Shown: positions 27,631 through 37,900 of the stretch, piece by piece | Numbering within the stretch: the first letter of the stretch is position 1 | Layout: each line of letters begins with the position of its first letter | DNA from: Anodontia alba | Lineage: Eukaryota; Mollusca; Bivalvia; Lucinida; Lucinidae | Length of the DNA stretch: 64,000 nt | NCBI GenBank assembly: GCA_964016985.1 | Contig: OZ024827.1 | Location: forward strand, 19,175,275 to 19,239,274 | Direction of reading: 5' to 3' | The notes under the pieces: model-generated | The model's input: the letters and a program-made list of their open reading frames with translations, nothing else | The model's database searches: none | What the model was told of the DNA's origin: nothing | Made by a program: the position numbers and the translations under genes

Positions 27631-28990
27631 GACTTGAGGCTTGAGAAGAAGGGGAGATAAAGGACTTGAGAAGTGACCACCACTGTCTTGGTGATAAAGA
27701 ATCATATTTAAGTTTGTCAGATAAAGACTCATTAAGTGCTTTTTTAGACTCTCGAATCATAGATATAGTTTTATTACGAAGCCGTCTGAAAATATTCCAA
27801 TCATTCATGAAGTTAGTTTGTTTTGCCCGACGGTAAGCTCTTTTGCGTTTCCTAATATATCTTTTGATTGATGAAGTCATCCATGGTGGATCAGACGGTC
27901 GTATTGTTATTATTTTATTTGGAATGCAATCTTTTGAAATTTCGAGTATCTTGTCAATTAGTCTCTTAGCATAAACGTTTATATCTGGGTTATGGAGAGC
28001 CTTCCAGTCTGTTGACGATGCCATTTCCTTTAGAAGATCATAATTCCCTTGTTCGTATCGCCAAATGTGACGGGTAAATGATCTACGTATCGACTTGCAA
28101 AATTTAAATATGCCAAAGATCGGACAGTGATATCTCAAATCCTGGCCAAGAAAGGGGTCTCCCACACCGTTTAAAATAACATGATTAGGATTACTCACAA
28201 GCATCAAGTCAATGAGGGTGGAAGAATGTTCCGTAAAATGTGTTGGTTCGTTTACAACTTGGGTTAGAGAAAAATGATTACAAAAATCGTTTATTTTCCT
28301 GGCCGATTGAGGGTTATACATGTTAATATTAAAATCGCCAGTTATTATGATGTCATTTATACCGGTGTCTACTGCAAGGTGGATCGAGTCCTCCATTGTT
28401 GAATAATAGTTTAAATCGGAATTGGGTGGTCGATAAAATAATCCAAAAAGTACATGTTTATGTTTAAGAACTAGTTCTATCCAGATACATTCAATTCCTC
28501 TTGGTTTTAAATCTAATCTGCGTTTATAATAAATAGAGTCCTTAACGTATATCATTACTCCCCCATGACTATCACCCTGCCGATCTTTCCGTTCGGGCTC
28601 CCGATACGACTGTATTAGAAGAGTTTCTTTGGATATGGATGGATTAAGCCAAGTTTCAGAAAAAGCGAGAATGTCAAATTCAAATAGTTCTGAGCTGAGA
28701 ATATCTATTTTACGAGTAATACTCTGAACGTTGTAATGAACAATAGATAGCTTGTTTTGAAGAGTGGACAGGTTCATAGACCCGCCCGATGCTAAAGACG
28801 ATGTGTTAGCAGTGCTAACTGAGGTGCCTGTTTGAGATCCCGGATTCTGTTCGATATCTCCGGCCTTAAGAAGCAGAATAAAGATCCAAGCGACCGTAAC
28901 CAATAGGAGAATAAATGCTAATCCATGACATGTGTATACCAGGTACAGTGTGTCTAAGTAGATTTTGAAATATAAATTCGTGTTTTGCAT
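27631..28990 (-). CDS. Non-LTR retrotransposon endonuclease ORF, 3'-truncated
   Basis: The reading frame starts at ATG 28990 and is open to the palindrome junction; the last codons before the stop (27617) come from the MITE. The N-terminus is hydrophobic ('LAFILLLVTVAWIFILLL'), then a 2A-like 'AGDIEQNPGS', then an apurinic-endonuclease-type (EEP) domain: 'IVHYNVQSI' (Asn), 'FSETWL' (Glu), 'LFGLFYRPPNS', 'ITGDFNI' (Asp/Asn), 'STLIDLMLVS', 'YHCPIFG' (His). It nicks DNA for target-primed reverse transcription. The following RT is absent. The architecture fits the CR1/L2/Crack group, in which 2A sequences are known. In the usual 'SDHxP' motif the Asp appears as Tyr here, so activity is doubtful. 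Confidence 0.88.
28835..28864 (-). other. 2A-like translational recoding motif, last residue changed
   Basis: 'AGDIEQNPGS' matches the 2A consensus D-[VI]-E-x-N-P-G-P except that the final Pro (CCN) is Ser (TCT, one transition away). It directly follows a hydrophobic stretch, the arrangement described for 2A sequences in animal non-LTR elements, some of which double as signal sequences. Loss of the final Pro should abolish the ribosome skip. Confidence 0.75.
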
Positions 28991-29668
28991 GGTTTTGTTT
29001 GATGGCTGATAATAGAGAGAAAGAATTGTCTACTCTATTCCAGATGAATAGCAGAACAAAGATTCGGAACGCAAACGGTACAAAATTGGTACGATACCCA
29101 TATGTGTGCGAGGCGGCGAAAAGTTCCTCTGATTTTGCTTTCATGACACTGAAGATATTAAAATCTGATAAAGAACACACGCCATCACACACAAATAAGC
29201 ATCACTGTACCAAATACAATCAGTACGACCAAGCCCATGCACCACCCACAGATGTTCCGCTCCAGAAGCCCTTAAGACGAAAAATAAAGAACAGAAAGAC
29301 GTAATAATAAAGAAAATCATAATCAAGATAAAGAAAAAGAGGAGGAAAAATTGCATTAATATTCGTTGTAACGTTCTACAATGGTAGCAAGACTATACAT
29401 TAAAAAATAAGTATACAATCAAGCTTATGCATCAAGTTAATAAACATCTCATATTAAACAGCCCATGATTATAACATGTTGCTCCAGCCACACTAGTGGT
29501 AACATTATGTATGTAGGCATGTGAGAAGATAGGCAGGCAGGCCTTAAGAACTCACGCACGCACAAAGGCAGATATGCACATACACGCATGCACACACGTA
29601 CGCAGGTACGCACCTACGCACGTGTATGCATGTTTGTATGTGGGTAGTTAGGATTTAATTCGTGTTTT

Positions 29669-29713
<45 letters not shown>

Positions 29714-30047
29714 AATCATGTGTTAGCACTTTTTCTGTATGTGAGTATCCTTCTGTAGTAAATGAACTTGATAATAACTTCAGCACAACCATTTATATAT
29801 ACTGAACATAAGACAAGACACATTATAAGACATGACATGACATGAATAATGAAGTAGTAAACCCCTCCGGAAATTTGAAACATTATAAGAGCTATTAATT
29901 ATTTCATGCAATTATTCATAATAAAAACAACAACAAAAACAACAACAACGAAAAAAACAACAACAACAAAACACACACACATACAAAACAACAATAACAA
30001 CAAAAAAATAAATAAAATAATCAAAACAAACCAAACCAAAAAACAAA
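28991..30047. other. Retrotransposon 5' flank and simple repeats, no gene
   Basis: Sequence upstream of the endonuclease ATG, possibly the element's 5' UTR. It contains a 'cacgcacgcac' region (29555-29630), (TG)n at 29669-29713 and A/CAA-rich runs (29920-30045). The plus-strand open frame at 28999-29304 has no supporting feature. Confidence 0.5.
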
Positions 30048-30466
30048 ATCACGAAAACATGACTATATAATTTTGACCCACTTAAACTCCACTTTTATAC
30101 AGAAAAAACTGGGGTTACAGGGGTATAAATTATTTTTTTTTATTTCTGCTCAAACACATAGATTGTGGGTAATTGTAAGAACCGCTTCGAGACAGATTTG
30201 TCTTCCCTGAAAGTGTAGCCATTGTACTTGAGTCACAAAGGCTTGCATATTTGTGTAGCCTGATTAGTGGTTTTACTGTTCACGCATCATACACAGACAG
30301 TCAGCAAATATCCCGCCGAGGCGGTTCTAAAGAGTACCCACAATCTATGTTTTGAGCGGAAATATGAAAAATATTAGTTTTTTTTTTTGTTTTTTTTTTT
30401 TCTGAAAATTTTCAGTTTTTGGAGGTAAAATTTTCTATATCTTTGACTAGGCATGTTTCCGTAATG
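30048..30466 (-). mobile_element. Complete family A MITE bridging spacer and right arm
   Basis: It runs from 'atcacgaaaacatgactata' (in the spacer) to 'ggcatgtttccgtaatg'. The loop carries the captured exon piece (about 30192-30312). Because both ends are present, this is the ancestral arrangement; its left-arm partner is cut at 27630. Confidence 0.88.
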
Positions 30467-30574
30467 GGTGTAACATAAAGGTACTAGATTTTCTACTATT
30501 TGTTACAAGGGAGACAACTTCTGGGACTTGTTTTTTTTTTTTTTTTTTTTTTTTTACATTTTTTCCTTTTACAG

Positions 30575-30743
30575 TGGACCGCTTTTCAGATGCGAAGCAA
30601 AACAGTTTGACATATTTGTCTTCCCTGAAGATGTAGCCATTGTACTTGAGTCACAAAGGCTTACATATTTGTGTAGCCTGATCAGTGGTTTTACTGTTCA
30701 TGCATCATACACAGACAATCAGCAAATATCCTGCTCAGATTGA
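30575..30743 (+). CDS. Candidate terminal exon, right copy
   Basis: Mirror of 27051-27219: acceptor 'ttttccttttacag' at 30574, 56 codons, TGA at 30741-30743. It has Ala for Val ('CEAKQ') and Thr for Ala ('RLTYL') relative to the left copy. The frame stays open, which favours coding or recent duplication. Confidence 0.45.
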
Positions 30744-31244
30744 AGATACGCAATATTTTCATAGCCGTTGTTACACATGTAGGCCTGGGATATAATGTTT
30801 ATGCTGAATATTCAGACAGTAGGTCTGAACAAACAGTGTAGTCCAAGATCAAACTGCTCCTGTAGGAGCAGTTTGATTAGGGTCTACACTGTTTGTCATC
30901 CTATCGATGCTTTTAGACACATCAAAGGGTAGTCAAACTGCCTTGGTAAAGTCCAAACATAATTGGTAATTATAGTATAATTCTACTTAATAAAATGAAG
31001 AAAAAAAAAACGACAAAAAAAAAAAAACAAAAAAAAAAAAAAAAAAATCAAAACAACAACAAAAAAAAAACAAAACAACAACAAACAAACAAAAACACAA
31101 AAACAAAACCCCACAAAAAACAAACACAAAAAACAAACAAACAAAGCAAAACAAAAAAAAACAAAACAACAACAACAACCTACCCTACCTTTTTTTATTT
31201 TTTTTCTAACATGTTATCCTAAATAAACATATTTTTTATTTCAG

Positions 31245-31404
31245 TTTGGCCTTATGCCTATATGTGCATGACGCCCGTCACGTGAACGTATGCCTTCGAA
31301 ACATATGTTTTGGAATATATGCGGACATCGAATACCGGGATCAGGGCGCGCGTACGCACAAATTAGGCATTCGGGTTGACCGCTTACGAAATCATATATT
31401 GTAG
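31245..31404 (+). CDS. Candidate terminal exon, right copy (unknown gene)
   Basis: Mirror of 26368-26527. The acceptor is 'ttttttatttcag' at 31244, with a branch-point-like 'ctaac' about 38 bases upstream. It has 52 codons to TAG. The phase is the same as the candidate exon at 30575, so the two could be alternative ends of one transcript. Confidence 0.35.
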
Positions 31405-31592
31405 AATTACAAAATCCAAGCATCATTTGTGAAGAGGATTATTCTGCTAGTTCTAAAATTGAAATGGCTGAACATTCTCAAGGGCATTGTCTTTGTGCAC
31501 TCCTGGGAAGCGGTGGAACTACCTCTAACAAGAAGGTATCGTACAACGTTTTCAGTTTTACATTGAGGCGTTGTTCCAATGTCTAAAAATCA

Positions 31593-31872
31593 CGTTACGA
31601 AAACACGCCTATTCAAATATATTGAAAATTTTACAACCAAAAAAGGAAAATTTTCAGGTAAAAAAAATTCTGATATTTTTCATATTTCTGCTCAAAACAT
31701 AGATTGTGAGTACTCGTTAGAACCGCCTCGGGGAGGCGGTTCTTACCAGTACCACAATCTATGTTTTTGAGCAGAAATAAGAAAAAAAATGTATACCCCT
31801 GTAAACCCCAGTTTTACTATATGAAAGTGGGATTTAAGGGGGTCAAAATTATATAGGTATGTTTTCGTGATG
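31593..31872 (+). mobile_element. Hairpin MITE (family A), right copy of L10
   Basis: Ends 'cgttacgaaaacacgcctat' and 'ataggtatgttttcgtgatg'; core 'gaaccgcctcggggaggcgg'. Confidence 0.85.
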
Positions 31873-31882
31873 AACAGTTATT

Positions 31883-32068
31883 TTAGTTGCGAGCTTTTTG
31901 AAGAATTTCAGCCTTCAGCAGTTCCACTTTAACTTTCCCCGCTGCCGTAAACAGTTTTGGCCCGGCGAACTTGTGCCGTTTCGAACACGGCTTAATTTTG
32001 CTGTTGTCTTCTAGAAAAAATCCGGTGAATTCACTATAGGTCATTCCGATATAGCTCTCTCCTTGCAT
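31883..32068 (-). CDS. Small ORF of unknown function, right copy
   Basis: Same 61-codon product as 25703-25888. See that entry; no independent support. Confidence 0.3.
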   Translation of the reverse strand: MQGESYIGMTYSEFTGFFLEDNSKIKPCSKRHKFAGPKLFTAAGKVKVELLKAEILQKARN

Positions 32069-32269
32069 TTATACAACGCATTAAAGTAGATGCAACGTTA
32101 TATCATAGAAGTTTATGCAACGTTGTATAAACGTCATGCCGATGCATCGACGTTAATTTCATCTTCCTCTTAGAGTAGACACCTTTTGAGAACGGCCTTG
32201 ATGTGCAGGGAAGCAAACATGTTATAACAGGGAAACAAACATGTTATAAAATTGCTTCCCTTTTGTGTC

Positions 32270-32830
32270 GATTGATTGTTCACAATCGAGCCAAAAAAAA
32301 AAAAAAAAAATACTTACACTAAAATTTCCTTAAGGTTGTTGTCCACGTGCTTATCATTGACCAATGAAATCAAACTGCACGTTTACACAAAATCCGGGTA
32401 ACAGTTATTTATAGCCGCGCTATTCTTGTCGCTGTGACGTCAGAGTGTCGTGTTAAGAGGGTTATCTTGGATATTGGCAAACAGTGCAGACCCAGTTCAG
32501 ACACCGCAGAATTAGGGTCTGCACTGTTTGATTAAATAACAGGAAGCTAAGTGTTAAATGAAACCGTTTTAAGTCCTCGTTCAGGACCATTATCCCAGTC
32601 TACACTTAGAGACAGTCGACCCACCAGTACTTTGAGTACATTGATTTAACCTTTACCACTCTCAGGGCATTTTCAGCAGATGACAAATTGATGATATTTT
32701 TCTTATTTTTCTCAGAAAGCAGGATTTGACATTTCATGCAAATTGTCTCCCTAGGAGACAATTTGCATGAAATGTCAAATCCTGTTTTCTGGGAAAAATA
32801 AGAAAAATACTTCAAAATGTCGTCTGCTGA
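32270..32830. repeat. Dispersed repeat and 160-bp hairpin, right copies
   Basis: Mirror of 24938-25500: poly(A), 'gcaaacagtgcagacccagt', then the hairpin around 'gtctccctaggagac' at 32676-32830. The loop differs from the left by a base shift. Confidence 0.65.
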
Positions 32831-33236
32831 AAATTTTACCCAGAGTGCTAAGCGTTAAAATGGCAGAAAGTCTACCGGATATATTCAGGGACAAGACGGA
32901 AAGAAAATCAACATAAACTGAAGTTCTAGCCGGACGAGTCCTTCGTTTCCTACTTTTAGAGTTAAGTTGTTTCTCACGTTTTCAGTAATTCAATACCCAG
33001 CAGACACATGACGTTATACAACGTCGTCTAAACATCGATGCAACGTCATGTCGTTGCATTGACGTTGAGACGACGTTGTAAAAACGTCGTGTGCCCGTTG
33101 GGAAGGAAATGAGCCCGGGCGCAACATTATTTTACAAGACTGTATGTGCGCTGAGTGAAGATTCAGATCCACACAGTCTAGTCAGAGTCTCTGTGGGTAG
33201 CCAAGGATTCAAAACATCTCCAATTGAACAGTATAG

Positions 33237-33438
33237 TAGAACTGGGGTTTACAAGGGTATACATTATTTTTCTTATTTCTGCTCAAAAACATAGATTGTG
33301 GGTACTCGTTAGAACCACCTCGCTGAGGCGTTCTAACGAGTACCCACAATCTATTTTTTGGGCAGAAACATGAAAAATATTTTTCAGTTTTTGGAGGTGA
33401 ATTTTTCTATATATTTGAATATGCATGTTTTCGTAATG
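33237..33438 (-). mobile_element. Hairpin MITE (family A), right copy of L9, truncated
   Basis: Lacks the first terminus, like its mirror; ends 'atgcatgttttcgtaatg'. Confidence 0.75.
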
Positions 33439-33472
33439 AAAGCACAGCATATAACACTGAGACCACAGCATA

Positions 33473-33775
33473 TACCGTATTCGACCTAATTACCGCACAG
33501 TGCGCTTAAGTTTTTCCAAAATATGACTTACTAAGGATACCCTTAAAAACAAATATCAGCAAAGGCCTTATTTGGTGTTTATGCGAGTTTTTTTTTTTCT
33601 GATTTTCTTTATTAAAACATATGTTGTGGGTACTCATTTGAATTGCATCGACAAGTCGATGCAATTCAGATGGGTACCCACAACATATGCCTTTATAAAG
33701 AAGTAGACAAAAAGTACACTGGCTATAATTTGAAGACTATGGAGAGTATGTGCGGTAATTAGGTCGAATACGGTA
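33473..33775. mobile_element. TA-flanked MITE, right copy
   Basis: Mirror of 23992-24292, same 'taccgtattcgacctaatta' ends. Confidence 0.8.
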
Positions 33776-33833
33776 ATAAAATACTACAGCGTATAACCAT
33801 TTCACCACAGAATATAAAGAAGTTTCTACTACT

Positions 33834-34055
33834 CATTACGGAAACACGCCTATTTAAATATATAGAAAATTTCACCTCCAAAAACTGAAAATTTTCAGAT
33901 AAAAACTCATATTTTTCATATTTCTGCTCAAAACATAGATTGTATATATTTTATGCAGAAATAAGAAAAATAATGTATACCCCTGTAAACCCCAGTTTTA
34001 CTATATAAAGTGGGGTTTCATGGGGTCAAAATTATATAGGCATGTTTTCGTGATG
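33834..34055 (+). mobile_element. Hairpin MITE (family A), right copy of L8
   Basis: Core-deleted like the left copy ('gattgtatatattttatgca'). Confidence 0.8.
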
Positions 34056-34453
34056 TTATATCGGATTATACCTCTCCATGTAATGCTTAGACCACAGCAG
34101 ATAATAGAAAAAAAAAAACAAAAAACAACAACAACAACAACAACAACAAAAAACAAAACAAAACAAAAACAACAAAAAAAACAACAAAAAAAAAAAAAAA
34201 AAAGAAAACAACAAGAATCTTGTTGTTTTCTTTTTGTTTTGTTTTTTTTTTTTTTGTTGTTTTTTTGTTTTGAAGATAATCAAATTTATGCTCGTAATAC
34301 AGCGATGGCGCTCAATTGAAAAACGTAATCTGACTTCGTATTTTGTTCAATAGCCTAAAAGTGCAAAACAGTACAGGAAATGCAGGAAATCAGATTTGGA
34401 CCGAAGTTGTTCTATTGACCCCTACTATCTGTGTGTTTTCTTGTTTATTTCAG

Positions 34454-34559
34454 GGAGCACTTTACCTCCTTTAACCAAGGGATTACTGCGGGTGTACAAT
34501 GGCAGATTTTGTTCCTATGCGCACAGAGTCAGACTGCTCCTTGCACATCTAAATATTCC
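34454..34559 (+). CDS. GSTO: GSTO right copy, exon with the catalytic cysteine
   Basis: It follows 'ttgtttatttcag' and ends 'aatattcc|gtaaga'. The TGT of the catalytic Cys is at 34510-34512. The two bases before the first full codon need a phase-1 upstream exon. Confidence 0.9.
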
Positions 34560-34919
34560 GTAAGATTCCCCCATCCCCCATACCGGTTTTCATTTATTTA
34601 AATCAAATATGTACATGAAACAGATACTTGTAATTCATACGAACATTCATGCCCACTTAACCTATTTAAGCCTAGCGTCCAATAAATGGGATATTGGCAA
34701 ACAGTGTAGATCCAGATCAGACGCCGCAGAACGTAGCGTGTTATCAAGGTCTACACTGTTTGCATTAAGTACGGGAATATATATAAAACATGATGATAAA
34801 AAAACTAAATAGACATCCCTTATAATGGAAATGGACTCGTCCAAAGCACTGAAGTAGAAGAGTCTGCTCGGCATAAATGGGTTAATTCCTAAAAATATTT
34901 AACGAACACTATTTGTTTT

Positions 34920-34959
<40 letters not shown>

Positions 34960-37900
34960 TAATATCTTCATAATTTCTTTGAATATTCCGTAAGATTTTA
35001 ACCCTATTATCAAAATTTTACTTGTTCATAGGTCAAGTCTGAAGCGTTCGCTTAGACGATAGGCTAGCGTCCCTGACTTTATATCATGAGGTCTCGGGTT
35101 CGAATCCCGCTCGGGGCGCACTTCCGCTCATGACTGTAAGGCGTTTCTTTATCATCCATTTATCGTCTGGATATGACTTAAATAATGTTGACAGAGACCT
35201 AAAGCATACACACGCACGCACACACGCACGCACGCACGCACACACACAATCATGTATTTACAGGTAAAGTATTTTCAACGAATATACATGATTTTGATGT
35301 TACACTGCTCGAAAAAGTTCGCTAAACGATTCATTGTTGCCCGAAAATATTCAACTGTTGGAGAAAAGCATCTTGGTGCCAAATAAGGAAGATATTGAAT
35401 TTTATGTATTATAACTGTGAGTATGTGCTCCGCAATTTTGAATTTTCAGTTTACTTAGCTATTTAATTTTAAAGTTCAAAATAAAAACGCTTCATCTCGT
35501 CAGATATATGTTCTTTTAATATAAGATAGTTGACAGTACTCATGCAAGTAAACTGAAGCGATCACGGTAATGGATATACAGTCAACTCTCGTTATCTCGA
35601 ATTCCAAGGAACTCTCTGAAATACTTCGAGATATCCGTACCTCGACGTATCAGGGTTGCAGAATTGAGGAAAAAATAATTCGAACAACCACATTTAACAA
35701 ATATATATGTAATTGGACTCCTGAAGTTAGAAATATATTGAAAATATTGTGGAAAAGAGGAGAAAGAGCAATTTCTCCTCTATTCCACAATATTTTACCT
35801 GTTGTTAAATTTTCATGTTTAGACAGGGACCAGATTTTCACTTCGAGATAAGCGATTCGAGATAAGCGAGGTCGAGATAACGAGAGTCAACTGTATAATG
35901 ATTAAATATTGTGTTAGTTGTTATTTACTTGTAGTCAAATGGGCGGGCCCCCGTAGCCTAGTGGATAAGAGAGTTGACTCTTAATCCATTAGATTTCTCA
36001 CCGCTGTGGTTCGAGCCTCGCTCGGGTCATATGTGGGAAAGCCAAGTTCTGCTTAACAATGGTCAGGTGGTTTTTCTCCGGGTTCTCCGGTTTTCGCCCA
36101 CCTTCGATGAACGATCGGCTCGATATAAGTGAAATATTCTTGAAAGGGCCGTAAAACCCAAATCAAAAAAAAAAAAAAAAAAAAAAAAAGTAGTCAAATG
36201 GTCATGATGCCAATTACAATCAAAGCACTCACAACCCTGGTCGGTCGTGTGTAGACTGAGAAAATGGTCCGGAACGGGTTCTCACAATTGTTACAAATGT
36301 ACATTTAAGCTAAAACTTTATGTAATTTAAGTAAACAGTGCAGACCCTGATTAGATGCCTCGTTCTCCGGCGTCTAATCTGGATCTGCACTGTTTGCCAA
36401 TGTCCCAAATGTCCTAGTCCAGGTTTTACAGATACCCCTCTGTCAACAGCACTCTGACGTCACTGATCAGCGCGGCTTCAAATAACCGTTACCTGGATGT
36501 CGTCTTACGAGCGGCTCGATTACATTGGTCAATGATAATCACGTGGACAACTACTTGAAGGAAATTTTGGCGTTTGTTTTCTTTGTCTCGATTGTAAACG
36601 ACCCAAAAATTGTGGCTTCGATGGTAACAGATTCTCTCACATTTTCTAGATTACCCAACCCAAATAACATTCTTTATTTCAACCGATTTTGCTTAATGCG
36701 TTACCAAAATGCTCAGCTTATGAGGAATTTTAGTGTTATTAAATTTGTTGACGATTTTGGTGAGCGTTTTCCAGAAGTACGAGGGATGTTCGAAATGAAT
36801 TGCTTATTTCTATCTGGAGACTTCAAATTTCAAGTTAGCCCAAAAGTACTCATTTCATGCCCTCGAAGTACTCCCCATGGCTAGAAATGCAAAGTTTCAG
36901 TCGATGTATCCACTTCTTGAAGGCGTCACGGTACGCTGATTTGGGCACAGTAATAAGGTACTGATGAATGGCAGATCCAAGTGCCTGTCGGGACTGGTAT
37001 TTCCGTCCAGCAAGGAATGCTTTCAATTTCGGAAACAAAAAGAAATCACATGGGGCAAGGTCTGGGGAATACGGGGGGTGAGGCAAAACAGTTACTTTTT
37101 CTTTCTTCAAAAACGCCGTAACTATTGCGCAGGTATGAGCTGGGGCATTGTCATGTAGAAGACGGACATGTTTAAAACCAGTGGCAGGGCGTCGTTTCTG
37201 ATAATACTTTTTCAGTTTCTTCAGTACTACGTCTTTGTAGTACTTTCCGGTGATGCTTTTGCCCTTTTTCATTGGCACTTTTATTGCGACTCCTTCACCA
37301 GAGAAGAAGATTGCATACAAAACCTTCTTTGTACTCAAAGAACGTTTGGCAATTTTGGGCGTTTGCTGTGTTTAGTGGCCCAGATCTTATTGCTAACCTT
37401 TCTGACGGGCTCAAAATAATGGACCCAGGTTTCATCACCTGTGAGGACATTAGCAAACTGCTTTTTATCATATTTTGGAAACATTTGAAGCAGCTTTTTG
37501 GCCACTTTAACCCGTTGCCTCTTTTGCTCGTCAGTCAACAGATGTGGCACCCATCTAGCAGAAATCTTTCTGACTTTCAAATGCTTCTTCAAAATAAGGT
37601 GAACCGTTGATAGTGATATGCCTACCTTTCGTGCAATATCACGAACTGTAAATCTGGCATCTCCTTCAATGATTTCCTTTATTTTGGAAACGATTTCTTT
37701 ACGAGATGCAGATTTTGGCCTACCTGATTTCGGTGCATTTTTGATGGACTACACCAGACTCAAATTTCTTTTTCCACCGACGAACTGTGTCATAAGACAC
37801 ACAAGAAGGTCCAAAAGCAGTAGAAATTTCAGTCATCAGCTTCTTCAAAGAACAACCAAGTTTTGAGCGAGCTTTGATGTAAGCCCGTATTTCATCTTTT

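Larger units (their letters stand above)
27631..30158. other. Single-copy spacer of the palindrome
   Basis: These 2528 bases have no mirror partner. They hold the 5' part of a non-LTR retrotransposon on the minus strand (ORF to 28990), about 1 kb of non-coding sequence with CA/TG and A-rich simple repeats, and from 30048 the outer half of a MITE whose other half is in the right arm. The left boundary cuts both the retrotransposon ORF and a MITE. Confidence 0.9.

Noticed and set aside
28999..29304. 101-codon plus-strand ORF in the spacer
   Set aside because: Lies antisense over the likely 5' UTR of the retrotransposon, with no similarity or splice context.
31440..31530. Possible GSTO first exon ('atggctgaacattctcaagg' ... 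'aagaag|gtatcg')
   Set aside because: It ends in phase 0, but the exon at 34454 needs a phase-1 upstream exon; no GSTO-like residues.
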